64,000 nt of DNA from JAEXNA01 sp037189585 (GTDB lineage: Bacteria; Vulcanimicrobiota; Xenobia; Xenobiales; JADMJV01), in assembly GCA_037189585.1 (NCBI GenBank), contig JBBCJA010000009.1:136228-200227 (forward strand), in the 5' to 3' direction. The notes under the pieces were generated by a model. It ran no database searches, had not been told where the DNA came from, and saw only the letters and a list, made by a program, of their open reading frames with translations. Positions 34,516-43,268 of the stretch are shown one piece after another (the stretch's first letter is position 1; the number at the start of each line of letters is the position of its first letter). The position numbers and the translations under genes are program-made.

Positions 34516-36597
34516 CTAACCCAATCCCAGTGAGATGCGGCCGCGTTTCTCGTCGATCTCGAGGATCTCCACTTCGAGGACATCGCCCACCGACAGGCGA
34601 CGTCCGCGCAGTTGGCTGCGATGGAGTAAGCCGTCTTGTTTGACACCGATGTCGACGAAGGCTCCGAAATCTACCACGTTTCGCACCGTCCCCGATAGCG
34701 CCAAGCCTGGGTACAGATCATCCATGCTCAGCACGTCTTTTCTTAAAACGGGCGCCGGTAGGTCCGCGCGGGGATCGCGACCCGGCTTTTTCAGCTGTTC
34801 GACGATGTCGCGCAGGGTCGGCTCCGGGCACGACACCTGAGCTTTGACGGCGGCGAAGTCGAGCGAGGCCGGGTCGCCCGCGGCGACCTTCATCACCTGG
34901 CGGGCCACCGCGTAGCTTTCCGGGTGGATGGCGGTGGCGTCGAGCGGGTCGCTGCCGTCGCGAATGCGCAAGAAACCGGCCGCCTGCTCGAAGGCTTTGG
35001 GGCCGAGTCCGCTCACCTTGGTCAGCTCCGCTCGGGTTCGAAAGGGACCGTTCTTCTCGCGGTAGGCCACGATCTTCTCCGACATCTTGGGACCGATCCC
35101 CCCGATGTGTCCGAGCAGCGTGGGAGAAGCGGTGTTGAGCTCCACTCCCACGTTGTGAACCACGCTCTCCACCACGGCCGAGAGCGCTCCGTCGAGCTTT
35201 TTCTCCTCCAGGTCGTGCTGATACAGCCCCACGCCGACCGACTTGGGATCGATCTTGATAAGCTCGGCCAACGGGTCCAAGACCCGGCGGGCGATGGAGA
35301 CGGCGCCGCGCAATGAAACGTCGAGACCCGGCAGTTCGGCCTTGGCCAGGGGGCTGGCCGAGTACACGCTGGCGCCCGCCTCGCTCACCATCAGGTAGGC
35401 CAATCCGGGATGCTCCTTCACCAGCTCCGCCGCCAACTGCTCCGACTCGCGCGAAGCCGTTCCGTTACCGATGGCGATCACCGCAACCTTGTGCTTTGTC
35501 ACCAACCGACTCAACATAGCCAGACTTTCCCGAGTCTGTTTCTGGGGCGGATGGGGATAGATGGTCGCGGTGTCGAGCAGCTTTCCGGTGGCGTCCACCA
35601 CCGCCAGCTTGCAGCCGGTCCGAAACCCCGGGTCGAGGCCCAGCACCGTCTGGCCGGCGATGGGCGGAACCAGCAGAAGCCCCCGCAGATTTCCCGCGAA
35701 GACCTCGATGGCGTGAGCCTGCGCCTTCTCGGTCAAGTTTCGACGGACGTCGCGCTCCACCGCGGGCAACAAGAGTCGACTCGCACCGTCCTCCAAGGCC
35801 GCGCTCAGATGCTCTCCCCAGGGGGAGTTGGCCCGAGGGCGGAAAGCCTTCCACAGCGGGTCTTTCCAGTCGCGCTCGGAAAGCTCCATGTCCACTTTCA
35901 GGATCTTCTCTCGCTCTCCCCTATCGATAGCCAACACCTGGTGCGGCTGCAGGCGAGAGACCGCGCCCCGATAGTCGTAGTAAGATCGGTAGGTCTCCTT
36001 GGGGTCCTCGACACCCTTCTTCAGAGCCACCACCAGAGTGCCAAAACGTGTCGCCTTATCGCGAACAGCCTGCCGAACCTCGGCCCGCTCGGCCGCCCAC
36101 TCGGCCACGATGTCGCGCGCTCCGGAAAGCGCCTCTCCGACGCTCGGCACCTCTGGCCCGAGATAACGCTTGGCCGCCTCTTCCGGAGTCTGATGCCCAG
36201 GTTGAGCGCACAGAGTCTTCGCCAAAGGCTCCAGGCCCAACTCGATGGCCTTGGCCGCTCGCGTCTTCCGTTTGGGCTTGTAGGGAAGATACAGGTCCTC
36301 CAAAACCGTCAGACTGTCGGCCGCTTCGACCGCGCGACTCAGGGCTTCGGTCAGAACTCCCTGCTCTTGCAACGACTTCAAGATGCTGGTTTTGCGGGCC
36401 TCCAGAGCCTCCCAATGGGCCTTAGCCGCCTGAATCTCCCGCAACTGCTCTTCATCGAGCCCGCCGGTCCGCTCTTTGCGATAGCGGGCTAGAAACGGGA
36501 TGGTGCAGCCCTCGTCAAGGAGGCTAAAGACCGTCTCCACTTGAGGGGAACGAAGTTTCATTTGGGACGCGACACGATCGACAATAGAGCACTTCAT
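34516..36597 (-). CDS. tex: Tex-family transcription accessory protein
   Basis: A 693-aa protein with the typical order of the family. The N-terminal helices read FLARYRKERTGGLDEEQLREI, the YqgF-like RNase H-fold domain reads TVLGLDPGFRTGCKLAVVD, and the helix-hairpin-helix region reads HIGGIGPKMSEKIVAYREKNG. The C-terminal S1 domain reads LSGTVRNVVDFGAFVDIGV. Tex binds nucleic acid and affects transcription and stress tolerance; the length is slightly below the usual ~750. It is divergent from the UshA-like gene with overlapping upstream regions. Confidence 0.96.
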   Translation of the reverse strand: MKCSIVDRVASQMKLRSPQVETVFSLLDEGCTIPFLARYRKERTGGLDEEQLREIQAAKAHWEALEARKTSILKSLQEQGVLTEALSRAVEAADSLTVLEDLYLPYKPKRKTRAAKAIELGLEPLAKTLCAQPGHQTPEEAAKRYLGPEVPSVGEALSGARDIVAEWAAERAEVRQAVRDKATRFGTLVVALKKGVEDPKETYRSYYDYRGAVSRLQPHQVLAIDRGEREKILKVDMELSERDWKDPLWKAFRPRANSPWGEHLSAALEDGASRLLLPAVERDVRRNLTEKAQAHAIEVFAGNLRGLLLVPPIAGQTVLGLDPGFRTGCKLAVVDATGKLLDTATIYPHPPQKQTRESLAMLSRLVTKHKVAVIAIGNGTASRESEQLAAELVKEHPGLAYLMVSEAGASVYSASPLAKAELPGLDVSLRGAVSIARRVLDPLAELIKIDPKSVGVGLYQHDLEEKKLDGALSAVVESVVHNVGVELNTASPTLLGHIGGIGPKMSEKIVAYREKNGPFRTRAELTKVSGLGPKAFEQAAGFLRIRDGSDPLDATAIHPESYAVARQVMKVAAGDPASLDFAAVKAQVSCPEPTLRDIVEQLKKPGRDPRADLPAPVLRKDVLSMDDLYPGLALSGTVRNVVDFGAFVDIGVKQDGLLHRSQLRGRRLSVGDVLEVEILEIDEKRGRISLGLG

Positions 36598-36687
36598 GGC
36601 CGGAGATTACCAAATGGTGAACCTTGGGGCCTGCCCAGCCGGAAAGTTCGGAAATTCACCGGAAGGCACGCGCTTAAACTCAAGAAC

Positions 36688-38049
36688 ATGGCACGTATCT
36701 CACTCCTCTTCACCTCCGACGAACACGGACAACTCCGGCCCGCTCCAAGAATCCAGTCCGAGATTCAAAAAACCCGAGCGGAAAACCCCGAGGGGACGTT
36801 GTTGGTCTCCTCGGGCGATATCTTCCAAGGCTCCGCCGAGACCGAGGTGCTGGGGACGAAGGCCTCCTCGGACCTGCTGCGCTTAGCCGGCTACGATCTC
36901 ATCACCCTAGGCAACCACGACTTTGACTTCGGTGTCCCCGCGACCCGCCAATGGATCAAGGACGCTCCATGCCCCGTTCTTACCGCCAACGTCCTGGAGA
37001 GCTCGGGCGATACCCTTCAAGGGACCATCCCATCGCAGATCCGTGACCTCAACGGTGTCAAGGTCGGGTTCGTCGGGTTGACCACTCCGGACACTCAAAA
37101 GACTCTTTCCAAGGACAAACTCGAAGGGCTCACCTTCGCCGACCCGGCATCCACCCTGAAAGACGAGATCGCGGAGTTGAGAGAGTCCGGGGCTCAAGTC
37201 ATCGGCGTCGTATCCCACCTCGGGATCGAAGCGGATCGAGAGGTGGCGGCCAAGGTCGATGGGGTCGACTTTATTCTTGGCGGGCACTCTCACACGATCA
37301 CTCCGATCCCGGAGAAAGTCAACGGAGCGCTCATTGTCCATCCCGGCAGTTTCCGCCAGGGGATCGGGAAGCTGGAGCTCTCCGTCGACCCGGGAACCGG
37401 AGAGATAAAAGAGGTCGATTTCGCTCTCGTCAAGGCGGAGTCTGAAATGGAGTCGTCAGGACAGGTCGCAGAATTCATCCGCCAAACGGAACAAGAAGTC
37501 GACATGTCCTTAGGTCAAACCGTCGGTGTCCTACCGACCTCCTATCACCACGATCCTGACGTTCTGGGAGACCCGTTGGAAAGATTTCTGGGGAAAGCCT
37601 TGCTGGCCGGAACCGGTGGCGAGCAGTTGATGATCAATCAGAAAGGCATTCGAGCCTCGCTGCCGGGCGGGCCGGTCACCAAGCGGGATATCTTCACGAC
37701 CTTCCCCTTCGACAACGGTCCCGTCAACGTGACCCTGACGGCTTCCGAGGTTCAGAACCTCTATCAAGAGAGTTTCCGCCGTTATGACCAGACGAGCCTC
37801 ACCACTGAAGGCTCGTTCCGAGTCGCCTCCGACCCCAAATCTCGGCAGATTCTACTCTATGACAAAGAGAATCAGCAGCTTCCCGTCGAGCAAGAGATCC
37901 TCGTGACCACGGGAGGATACCTGCTCGAAGGCGCTCTGGGATACTTTCAACCGGGGCAGTACGAGGTGCAGGAAAGCTTCGGAACTTACCGTGAGGTGCT
38001 GGCCGATCACATCGCCAAAGAGTACCCTGAAAACCAGAAAACGGCCTAA
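36688..38049 (+). CDS. UshA/5'-nucleotidase-family phosphohydrolase without signal peptide
   Basis: A 453-aa protein. The metallophosphatase domain has the metal ligands FTSDEHGQ, SSGDIFQGS, TLGNHDFDFG, VVSHLGIEADREVA and LGGHSHT. A 5'-nucleotidase C-terminal domain follows (TKRDIFTTFPFDNGPVNVTL). Family members are normally periplasmic or lipid-anchored, but this start (ATG 36688, MARISLLFTSDEHG) leaves no signal peptide, and the upstream in-frame residues are not one either. It may act on intracellular nucleotides. The 3' end overlaps the Rieske gene by 4 bp. Confidence 0.88.
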   Translation: MARISLLFTSDEHGQLRPAPRIQSEIQKTRAENPEGTLLVSSGDIFQGSAETEVLGTKASSDLLRLAGYDLITLGNHDFDFGVPATRQWIKDAPCPVLTANVLESSGDTLQGTIPSQIRDLNGVKVGFVGLTTPDTQKTLSKDKLEGLTFADPASTLKDEIAELRESGAQVIGVVSHLGIEADREVAAKVDGVDFILGGHSHTITPIPEKVNGALIVHPGSFRQGIGKLELSVDPGTGEIKEVDFALVKAESEMESSGQVAEFIRQTEQEVDMSLGQTVGVLPTSYHHDPDVLGDPLERFLGKALLAGTGGEQLMINQKGIRASLPGGPVTKRDIFTTFPFDNGPVNVTLTASEVQNLYQESFRRYDQTSLTTEGSFRVASDPKSRQILLYDKENQQLPVEQEILVTTGGYLLEGALGYFQPGQYEVQESFGTYREVLADHIAKEYPENQKTA

Positions 38050-39038
38050 AGTCGCATCTCCACGACGCGCTCCACTCGTTCCGCGGAAGGTCCGTGCTTG
38101 AGAAGGTTGAGGATGTGGGGTCGCAAGACGTCAAGCTCGGTGGAAAGGTGGCGATGATCAGGGAAAGTCTCGAGATTGGCGCGCTGCTTCTCCAAGATAT
38201 CCTGATCTTGGCGAAGCGCGGCCTTCAGAAAAGGTGTCAGGACGGCCCGTTTGAGGCCGGCCGGCAGAAGCCCACGAGGTGTCGCGATGGTCACCTGAAC
38301 GACAAACTCGTCACCCTCAGCGGGAACCAGGTAAGCCGTCATCACGAACTCCACTCGACGGGCCGAGCTGTACTCGATCTCAGCCACCGCCGGTAAGGCG
38401 AACCGGCCTCGACTGGTACTCCGGGTCCCCTCAAAAAGCTTGGAGATCAACCCGCTCGGGTTCTCTTCTCCATGATAGGTGGCGGTGCACCGGTCGCCCT
38501 CTCTGACAACCTCCACGCGAACATTGGAGCGCGCCTTCTCCCCACGAACCAAGCCGGTATGAACGTGGTGAGTGTGGGTCGCGTCCAGGAAGTTCTCCAC
38601 CACGTTCACCAGGTCACCGCTCAGCCGCACGACCCAGTGAAAGCGGTCGTAGCCGGGCTCGGTGAGATAGGGGGAGAGATAGGGATCGAGCGCGTCGGGC
38701 GAACCCAGCCATATGAAGCCGGCCATCTCCTTGACCGGGACCGCCACGGCATTCTGGCTGCTTTTGGGTTCGAGCAAGCGCCCAGGAATCTCTCGACAGG
38801 CCCCCGTCCCGTCGAAGGTCCAGCCGTGGTAAGGACAAACCACACAGTCCTCTCGTATCACCCCTTCGGACAAAGGAGCGCCGCGATGGGGACAGCGATC
38901 GAGCAAAGCCTTCACCGTCTCTCCGGCGCGGAAGAGCACCACCGGCTGGCCGCGAAAGACAACGCGAACCGGCTTTCTCTTAAGCGATGACAAGAGGAAA
39001 ACAGGCAGCCAGTAGTCGTGGACCCGTTCGTAAATCAT
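38046..39038 (-). CDS. Rieske non-heme iron oxygenase
   Basis: A 330-aa protein. The Rieske cluster motif is C-P-H (DRCPHRGAPLSEG) followed by CPYHGWTF. The mononuclear iron site is visible as ENFLDATHTHHVH. The pattern is that of the pheophorbide-a-oxygenase/VanA-like group of single-component-type oxygenases. ATG 39038 overlaps the stop of the upstream acyltransferase gene by 4 bp (ATGA), so the two are translationally coupled. It is likely a tailoring hydroxylase or desaturase of the 38-46 kb biosynthetic locus. Confidence 0.92.
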   Translation of the reverse strand: MIYERVHDYWLPVFLLSSLKRKPVRVVFRGQPVVLFRAGETVKALLDRCPHRGAPLSEGVIREDCVVCPYHGWTFDGTGACREIPGRLLEPKSSQNAVAVPVKEMAGFIWLGSPDALDPYLSPYLTEPGYDRFHWVVRLSGDLVNVVENFLDATHTHHVHTGLVRGEKARSNVRVEVVREGDRCTATYHGEENPSGLISKLFEGTRSTSRGRFALPAVAEIEYSSARRVEFVMTAYLVPAEGDEFVVQVTIATPRGLLPAGLKRAVLTPFLKAALRQDQDILEKQRANLETFPDHRHLSTELDVLRPHILNLLKHGPSAERVERVVEMRL

Positions 39039-40147
39039 ACCTTGTAATACCTCATCAACGGGGCGGCGAGATAGCGGAGAACCAGGTCGAGCAAGCGCCA
39101 AACCAGAGCCCGCACTCCCCCCAGGTGAGCGTAGTAAACCGCGCTGTACTCAAGCTCGGCCTCCCCTCCTCGGAGCCTTTTGAAATGAGAAGCTCCCGCG
39201 CTCAGATTCAATAGTCGGCGGCGACGGTGAGCATCCTCGATGGCTATCGCCATGAGCATCCGATAGAGACCCGCCTTCTGGGGAACACTCATTTCGTAGC
39301 CGACCAGGGGGACCGTGGTCACACCGGCGCGTTCCCAGATCCCGACAATGCCGTCAATGCGACCTTCCGGATGGCGGAGCGCCGTCATGCGCAGCAATCC
39401 TTGCTCGTGCCAAAGACGCAGCAACGCTTCGGTGAAGGACGGGTTATGCCGGCTGTACTTGATCAGATAGAGCTGATTGTAAAGATCGACGAGACGTGGA
39501 AAATCCGCCTCGCCGATCTCCTCATGAGGGACAATGCGGTAAGGACTCTTACCCAACAACTCAACATCCCGATGGTAGTTCTTGGGCCGGCGCAACCTCT
39601 GATCGCGCGCGTCGAACATATAGACCTGACGGCTGGGCAGCAGACGGTAGCCAAGGCTTCGCAGATTCTCCATAGCCTTGGCGTTGGTCTTGCGGTTGAG
39701 AGAACGAAAGGCCAGTACGTGGTCGGGGTAGGAGCGCCGAAGGTCGTCGTGAAGGCTTTCCGCGTCCTCTCCGTCCCACTCCGGATAGAGATTCGTCGAC
39801 ATCAACCAGTTGTTGACGTGCACGACTTTATTAACGTCCGCTCGTCGCAACACAAACCCCAAAACACTGATGAGGTATCCGAGCGCTTTTTCCAAAGAGG
39901 GAGATTTGAGCTTGCAGAGCTCCTCCCGGGCGTAGCTGATAAAGGCGGTGTAAGGACTGCAAACGTAAGAGTTCTCCCATTCCGTCACGTTGACACTGAC
40001 GGGGAAGCCGTGGTGGACCGTCATCCGGCAATCGACATTGGCCACCCAGTGCGCCGACGGGCGAGTCACCAGGCCTTCCAGCCAGTGTTTTTCAGAGCCA
40101 ACGTACTCCGCATAGGTTTTCTCAGTTTTGGGTCGCGATCCATCCAC
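39035..40147 (-). CDS. GNAT-fold (FemX-like) acyltransferase
   Basis: A 370-aa protein. The C-terminal half resembles a GNAT/Acetyltransf_6 fold (DGIVGIWERAGVTTVPLVGY, then KAGLYRMLMAIAIEDAHRRR, then LNLSAGASHFKRLRG). The N-terminal half is a second, more diverged GNAT-like lobe, as in FemX-type aminoacyltransferases. It could join an acyl or aminoacyl group to an amine. The first ~16 codons lie inside an inverted repeat (40101-40258), so the N-terminus may be a late addition. It is coupled to the Rieske gene. Confidence 0.8.
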   Translation of the reverse strand: MDGSRPKTEKTYAEYVGSEKHWLEGLVTRPSAHWVANVDCRMTVHHGFPVSVNVTEWENSYVCSPYTAFISYAREELCKLKSPSLEKALGYLISVLGFVLRRADVNKVVHVNNWLMSTNLYPEWDGEDAESLHDDLRRSYPDHVLAFRSLNRKTNAKAMENLRSLGYRLLPSRQVYMFDARDQRLRRPKNYHRDVELLGKSPYRIVPHEEIGEADFPRLVDLYNQLYLIKYSRHNPSFTEALLRLWHEQGLLRMTALRHPEGRIDGIVGIWERAGVTTVPLVGYEMSVPQKAGLYRMLMAIAIEDAHRRRRLLNLSAGASHFKRLRGGEAELEYSAVYYAHLGGVRALVWRLLDLVLRYLAAPLMRYYKV

Positions 40148-40258
40148 TATGGCTTCGTCCCATCTCGCTTAAATATATCAATATTAGGCACTCACTGGTC
40201 CTTGCCATAGCGGCGCGCCTCGCGACCCAAATTCTGCAAAAACCTATGCGGAGTACGT
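40101..40258. repeat. Long inverted repeat around the acyltransferase start codon
   Basis: Arms 40101-40138 and 40220-40258 match over about 38 bp. The perfect outer part is the 20 bp starting ACGTACTCCGCATAGG, and the inner part is GGTCGCGA. Weaker matching continues to the CTATGGC/GCCATAG pair nearer the centre. One arm is coding for the acyltransferase N-terminus; the other lies near the 3' end of the ATP-grasp gene. It could be a MITE-like insertion or an inverted duplication of the 5' coding end. Confidence 0.7.
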
Positions 40259-41340
40259 TAGTCAAAAGACTCTCCATCCCACTCCAAGTCCCGAGTCATC
40301 GCGGCTTTGAGAGAAACACCCCGAATCAGGCTCAAAAAACTCGTCTCTACAACGTGAGCGGCCATTCCCAGCAGAGGCAGAGGGTCCCGCCAACAAAACA
40401 CCGCGTCCCGCGCTCCCCAGAGGTCTTTGATGAAGGTCTTCAAGGGCGGCCAGGGGCGGACCAACCCGAGAGCCGGAGAAAGCATTTTGTCCACCACTCC
40501 GGCCGAAATCTCATCTCCCCGCAGCACCGAGGCGATGTTCTGCTCGAAGAGATGCACTCCGCTGGTGGCTCGAGGATTGCACTCGAGAACGAAAAGCCCG
40601 TCATCCGTGCGCATGAAGTCGAAGGCGATCTGTCCGTGATATTCCAGGCGTTCGACCAAACCACGGGCGAACTCTCGGGCGCGACGATCCTCGACGGGAC
40701 GAAAAAAAACGCTGGAGGCTCCCGCGAGGCGGTAGACAGGACGGTAGACCACCCATGCCTTGAGCTCCCCTCGCACCGCGACCCCATAACCGGAAAGCTC
40801 TTCCCCCACCAGCCGCTCTTGCATCACCACTCTCCGTGCCGGGGTCGGTTTGAGCCCCTCGGTCGACTCGCTCCAAGTGCCCTCGCCGAAGCGCGAGAAC
40901 TCGAGCTTGAACACCCAGCCGCGCGGGTCGGCGGGAAGCTCTTCGGCATCGACAAGGAGCCGACTGCTCGGAACCTCCACACCCAGCCCCTCGGCCAGCT
41001 CGAGAAATCGCCACTTGCTGTGCAGGTGCTCGAGTGTCTCGAGCGGCGGGCAGAAGACCGCGGGATGGAGGTCCGCCAGATAGAACACCTCCTCGCAAGT
41101 GGGAATCACCAAGTCGAGCCCCTCGGAGTCGATGAGTTTGAGAACCTCTCGGCGAAAAAGTGAGGGGGAGAATCTGGCAGGGGGCAAGCTCACCCGGCCG
41201 CCACAATAACGCGAAAACCCGGAGGCGGTGAAACGCAAACTGTCGCCCACAAGAACGGACCAGCCGTCCCGGGCCAGCGCGCGAACCCACTCCAAAGCGG
41301 CCGGAGCACGTCCGGCGGTCACGAGAATTCGTCCTGCCAC
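40258..41340 (-). CDS. ATP-grasp ligase (first paralogue)
   Basis: A 360-aa carboxylate-amine/thiol ligase-type protein. It has an N-terminal pre-ATP-grasp Rossmann fold (MAGRILVTAGRAPAALEWV), the nucleotide-binding lobe (WVFKLEFSRFGEGTW, then VVMQERLVGEELSGYGVAV), and the metal-binding FVLECNPRATSGVHLFEQN near residue 260. It is clearly related to the second ATP-grasp at 42144: shared TCEEV, ECNPR-x-TSGVHLF and a similar tail. It is transcribed away from that gene. The substrate is unknown, and an amide- or ester-bond-forming step in the local pathway is the natural guess. Confidence 0.9.
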   Translation of the reverse strand: MAGRILVTAGRAPAALEWVRALARDGWSVLVGDSLRFTASGFSRYCGGRVSLPPARFSPSLFRREVLKLIDSEGLDLVIPTCEEVFYLADLHPAVFCPPLETLEHLHSKWRFLELAEGLGVEVPSSRLLVDAEELPADPRGWVFKLEFSRFGEGTWSESTEGLKPTPARRVVMQERLVGEELSGYGVAVRGELKAWVVYRPVYRLAGASSVFFRPVEDRRAREFARGLVERLEYHGQIAFDFMRTDDGLFVLECNPRATSGVHLFEQNIASVLRGDEISAGVVDKMLSPALGLVRPWPPLKTFIKDLWGARDAVFCWRDPLPLLGMAAHVVETSFLSLIRGVSLKAAMTRDLEWDGESFD

Positions 41341-41439
41341 GAAAGAGGCGTTCGGCTACAGAAGCCAATCTCCGCTAGCGACTGCCTCACTCATCTCCTC
41401 CTCGATTTCGCGGAATGCCTTCAGTCCCAACCCGATTTT

Positions 41440-41525
41440 TTGGACAGGAATCCCGAATTTTCTGCTCCTGGTTTTGCCTGCACGACCCAGAAGTTTGGAC
41501 AGAAAGCTCGAATTTTTTGATCCTG
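41440..41525. repeat. Short direct repeat in degenerate DNA
   Basis: Two 31-bp copies (41440-41470 and 41495-41525) match at 26 positions with a 55-bp period. They lie downstream of the decayed toxin gene in a stretch (41341-41582) where I see no real gene. Weak minus-strand frames run through it but have no family resemblance. This looks like ageing non-coding DNA. Confidence 0.6.
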
Positions 41526-41582
41526 CCGCACGCGCCGCCAGTATCGCGCGTGACGAGGCGAGCTGTGGCCTCTCCAAGAAAG

Positions 41583-41859
41583 TTAGCTCCGTTTGGCCCA
41601 GTAATCAGGTTGTCTTTTGTGATGTGCGACCGCAAGAATTCTGATCTGGTCTTCCGAAATTGAAAGAAGATCGAAAATGGAAATTTCCGCAAAACAGCTT
41701 TTCGAACTGTACCGTGATGTATCGGAAATGCGGTGGGGTGCTCCAAGATTTGAGCGATGCGTTTTGTTAGCTCGGCGCGAACGCATCACCCGCGCTCCCA
41801 TAAAACCGATACGACTCAGCGATCTCGGCTACCGCTAGCCGATGAATCGAAAACTTCAA
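41583..41859 (-). pseudogene. Decayed RelE/ParE-family toxin gene
   Basis: Three reading frames must be joined to rebuild the toxin. The N-terminal piece reads FSIHRLAVAEIAESYRFYG, the middle piece reads RIAQILEHPTAFPIHH and continues into KAVLRKFPFSIFFQF, and the last reads QIRILAVAHHKRQPDYW before the TAA at 41583. Together they match the order of a RelE/ParE toxin (N-terminal helix, central P-x-R-RxxLLRRFPF, C-terminal IRILAVAHxxRxPxYW). At least two frameshifts are needed, so no functional protein is made. It follows the antitoxin gene directly. Confidence 0.78.
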
Positions 41860-42083
41860 GGTTCGGAGCCAAACAGCTGCTGTAGAGCCTCTCGCCCATC
41901 AACCCAGTGCTCGGGGCCATCGAGACTCCGTTGCTCGACCTCGGCGGCCCAAGCTTCGTCCCAGCCCTCCAACCGCTCGGATTCATCCTCCAGGCTGGCA
42001 AGAAGATGCTCCGCCAACTCCGCTCGCTCCGCACGGTCCAATCAAAGTGCAATATCCAGGGCTTCCAGAACTCGAGCCGTCAT
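41856..42083 (-). pseudogene. Addiction-module antitoxin (TIGR02574-like) with an in-frame TGA
   Basis: From ATG 42083 the frame reads MTARVLEALDIAL, then TGA (42042-42044), then LDRAERAELAEHLLASLEDE and onward to the stop at 41856. The joined 75-codon product has the length and core (RAELAEHLLASL) of the TIGR02574 addiction-module family. A TTG directly after the TGA could allow re-initiation, giving a 61-aa product, but with a frameshifted toxin next to it decay is more likely. It lies between the two ATP-grasp genes. Confidence 0.8.
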
Positions 42084-42143
42084 GCTTTGATGCTATCACG
42101 AAAGTTGGCCGCCACTCAACACGTCTGGCCATCAAGGAGAAGA

Positions 42144-43268
42144 ATGAGAATCCTACTGACCGGCGCTCGTTCGCCGGTGGCCCTAGAGCTGACGCGGCAG
42201 TTTTCGAGAGCCGGGCACCAGGTGACCCTGGCTGACAGCGTCGCTTTTCCTCTGGCCGGATTTTCCCGACACGCCGCTTCCTACCGACGTGTCCCCCGCC
42301 CACGTCAGGAGACCGCCGCTTTCCATCACCGGATGGGAGAGCTCGCGGACGAGCATGATCTTGTTCTGCCCACCTGTGAGGAGGTGCTGTGGGTCGCCTT
42401 AGGAGCCCAACCGGAAGGAGCCTACAAAGCGTTCTGTCCAGACTTCGACACCCTCAAATGTTTGCACAACAAATGGACATTTTCCCAGCTAGCCGAAAAC
42501 CTCGGGCTACCCGTGCCTCGTACCTGGCTCACAGAAAATCGAGAAGCCGCATTACAGGTGTGGCGCGACCATCGCCCCGTCGTCCTCAAGCCGGTCTACT
42601 CGCGATTCGCCACGCACACCCTCATCAATCCCACTCGGGAAGAGCAGCTCCCCCAGGTCACCGAGCCCTGGGTGGCTCAGGAGTTCTGGCGGGGCCGCCA
42701 CTTCTGTAGCTTTTCCATCGCCCATCGCGGTGAGCTTTCCGCCCACGTGGTCTACCAGCCCGTGTTGCGTCTTTCCGATGGAGCCGGAGTGACGATTCGC
42801 TCGGTCGCTCATCAGACAATCGACGAATGGGTCCGAACCTTCCTGGGTCGACTCCAACTCACCGGTCAGTTCGCCTTTGACTTTATCGAAAATGCCCAAG
42901 GAGACATCGCCGCTCTGGAGTGCAACCCTCGAACCACCAGCGGCGTGCACCTCTTCGCTCCAAGCGACGGCTTGGCCGAGGCTTATTTCGGCTTGGGCCA
43001 AGGCTGCCGTACTCCACCAGCGGGTCGTTTGGCCATGCTGACCTTCGCTTCTTTAGTCGCCGACCCGTGGCGGACATTGCGCCTGCGGGCCAAGCCCATT
43101 GTCTGCTCTCTCAGCGATCCGGGTCCCGCCTTCGGTCAGGCTCTCTCCTTTCTAGAATTTCTCTGGCGCGCCTGGGGGCTTCGAAGAGCCGGACAGACCG
43201 ACTCCATCGGGCGTGGGCTGTTGGAAGCCACCACCATGGACATCGCGTGGGACGAATGCGCGTCCTAG
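42144..43268 (+). CDS. ATP-grasp ligase (second paralogue)
   Basis: A 374-aa protein with the same layout as the ATP-grasp at 40258. The Rossmann part reads MRILLTGARSPVALELTRQF and is followed by LPTCEEVLWVAL. The nucleotide lobe reads VVLKPVYSRFATHTL, and the metal site reads ALECNPRTTSGVHLF. AAGGAGAAGA precedes ATG 42144, so the 79 in-frame residues upstream are rejected. Its stop overlaps the epimerase start by 13 bp. Two paralogues in one locus could add two different building blocks or act as a heteromer. Confidence 0.92.
   Translation: MRILLTGARSPVALELTRQFSRAGHQVTLADSVAFPLAGFSRHAASYRRVPRPRQETAAFHHRMGELADEHDLVLPTCEEVLWVALGAQPEGAYKAFCPDFDTLKCLHNKWTFSQLAENLGLPVPRTWLTENREAALQVWRDHRPVVLKPVYSRFATHTLINPTREEQLPQVTEPWVAQEFWRGRHFCSFSIAHRGELSAHVVYQPVLRLSDGAGVTIRSVAHQTIDEWVRTFLGRLQLTGQFAFDFIENAQGDIAALECNPRTTSGVHLFAPSDGLAEAYFGLGQGCRTPPAGRLAMLTFASLVADPWRTLRLRAKPIVCSLSDPGPAFGQALSFLEFLWRAWGLRRAGQTDSIGRGLLEATTMDIAWDECAS

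Noticed and set aside
41387..41746. A 119-aa minus-strand ORF as a real gene
   Set aside because: Its first third is the middle part of the frameshifted toxin, and the rest runs through degenerate DNA with a direct repeat.
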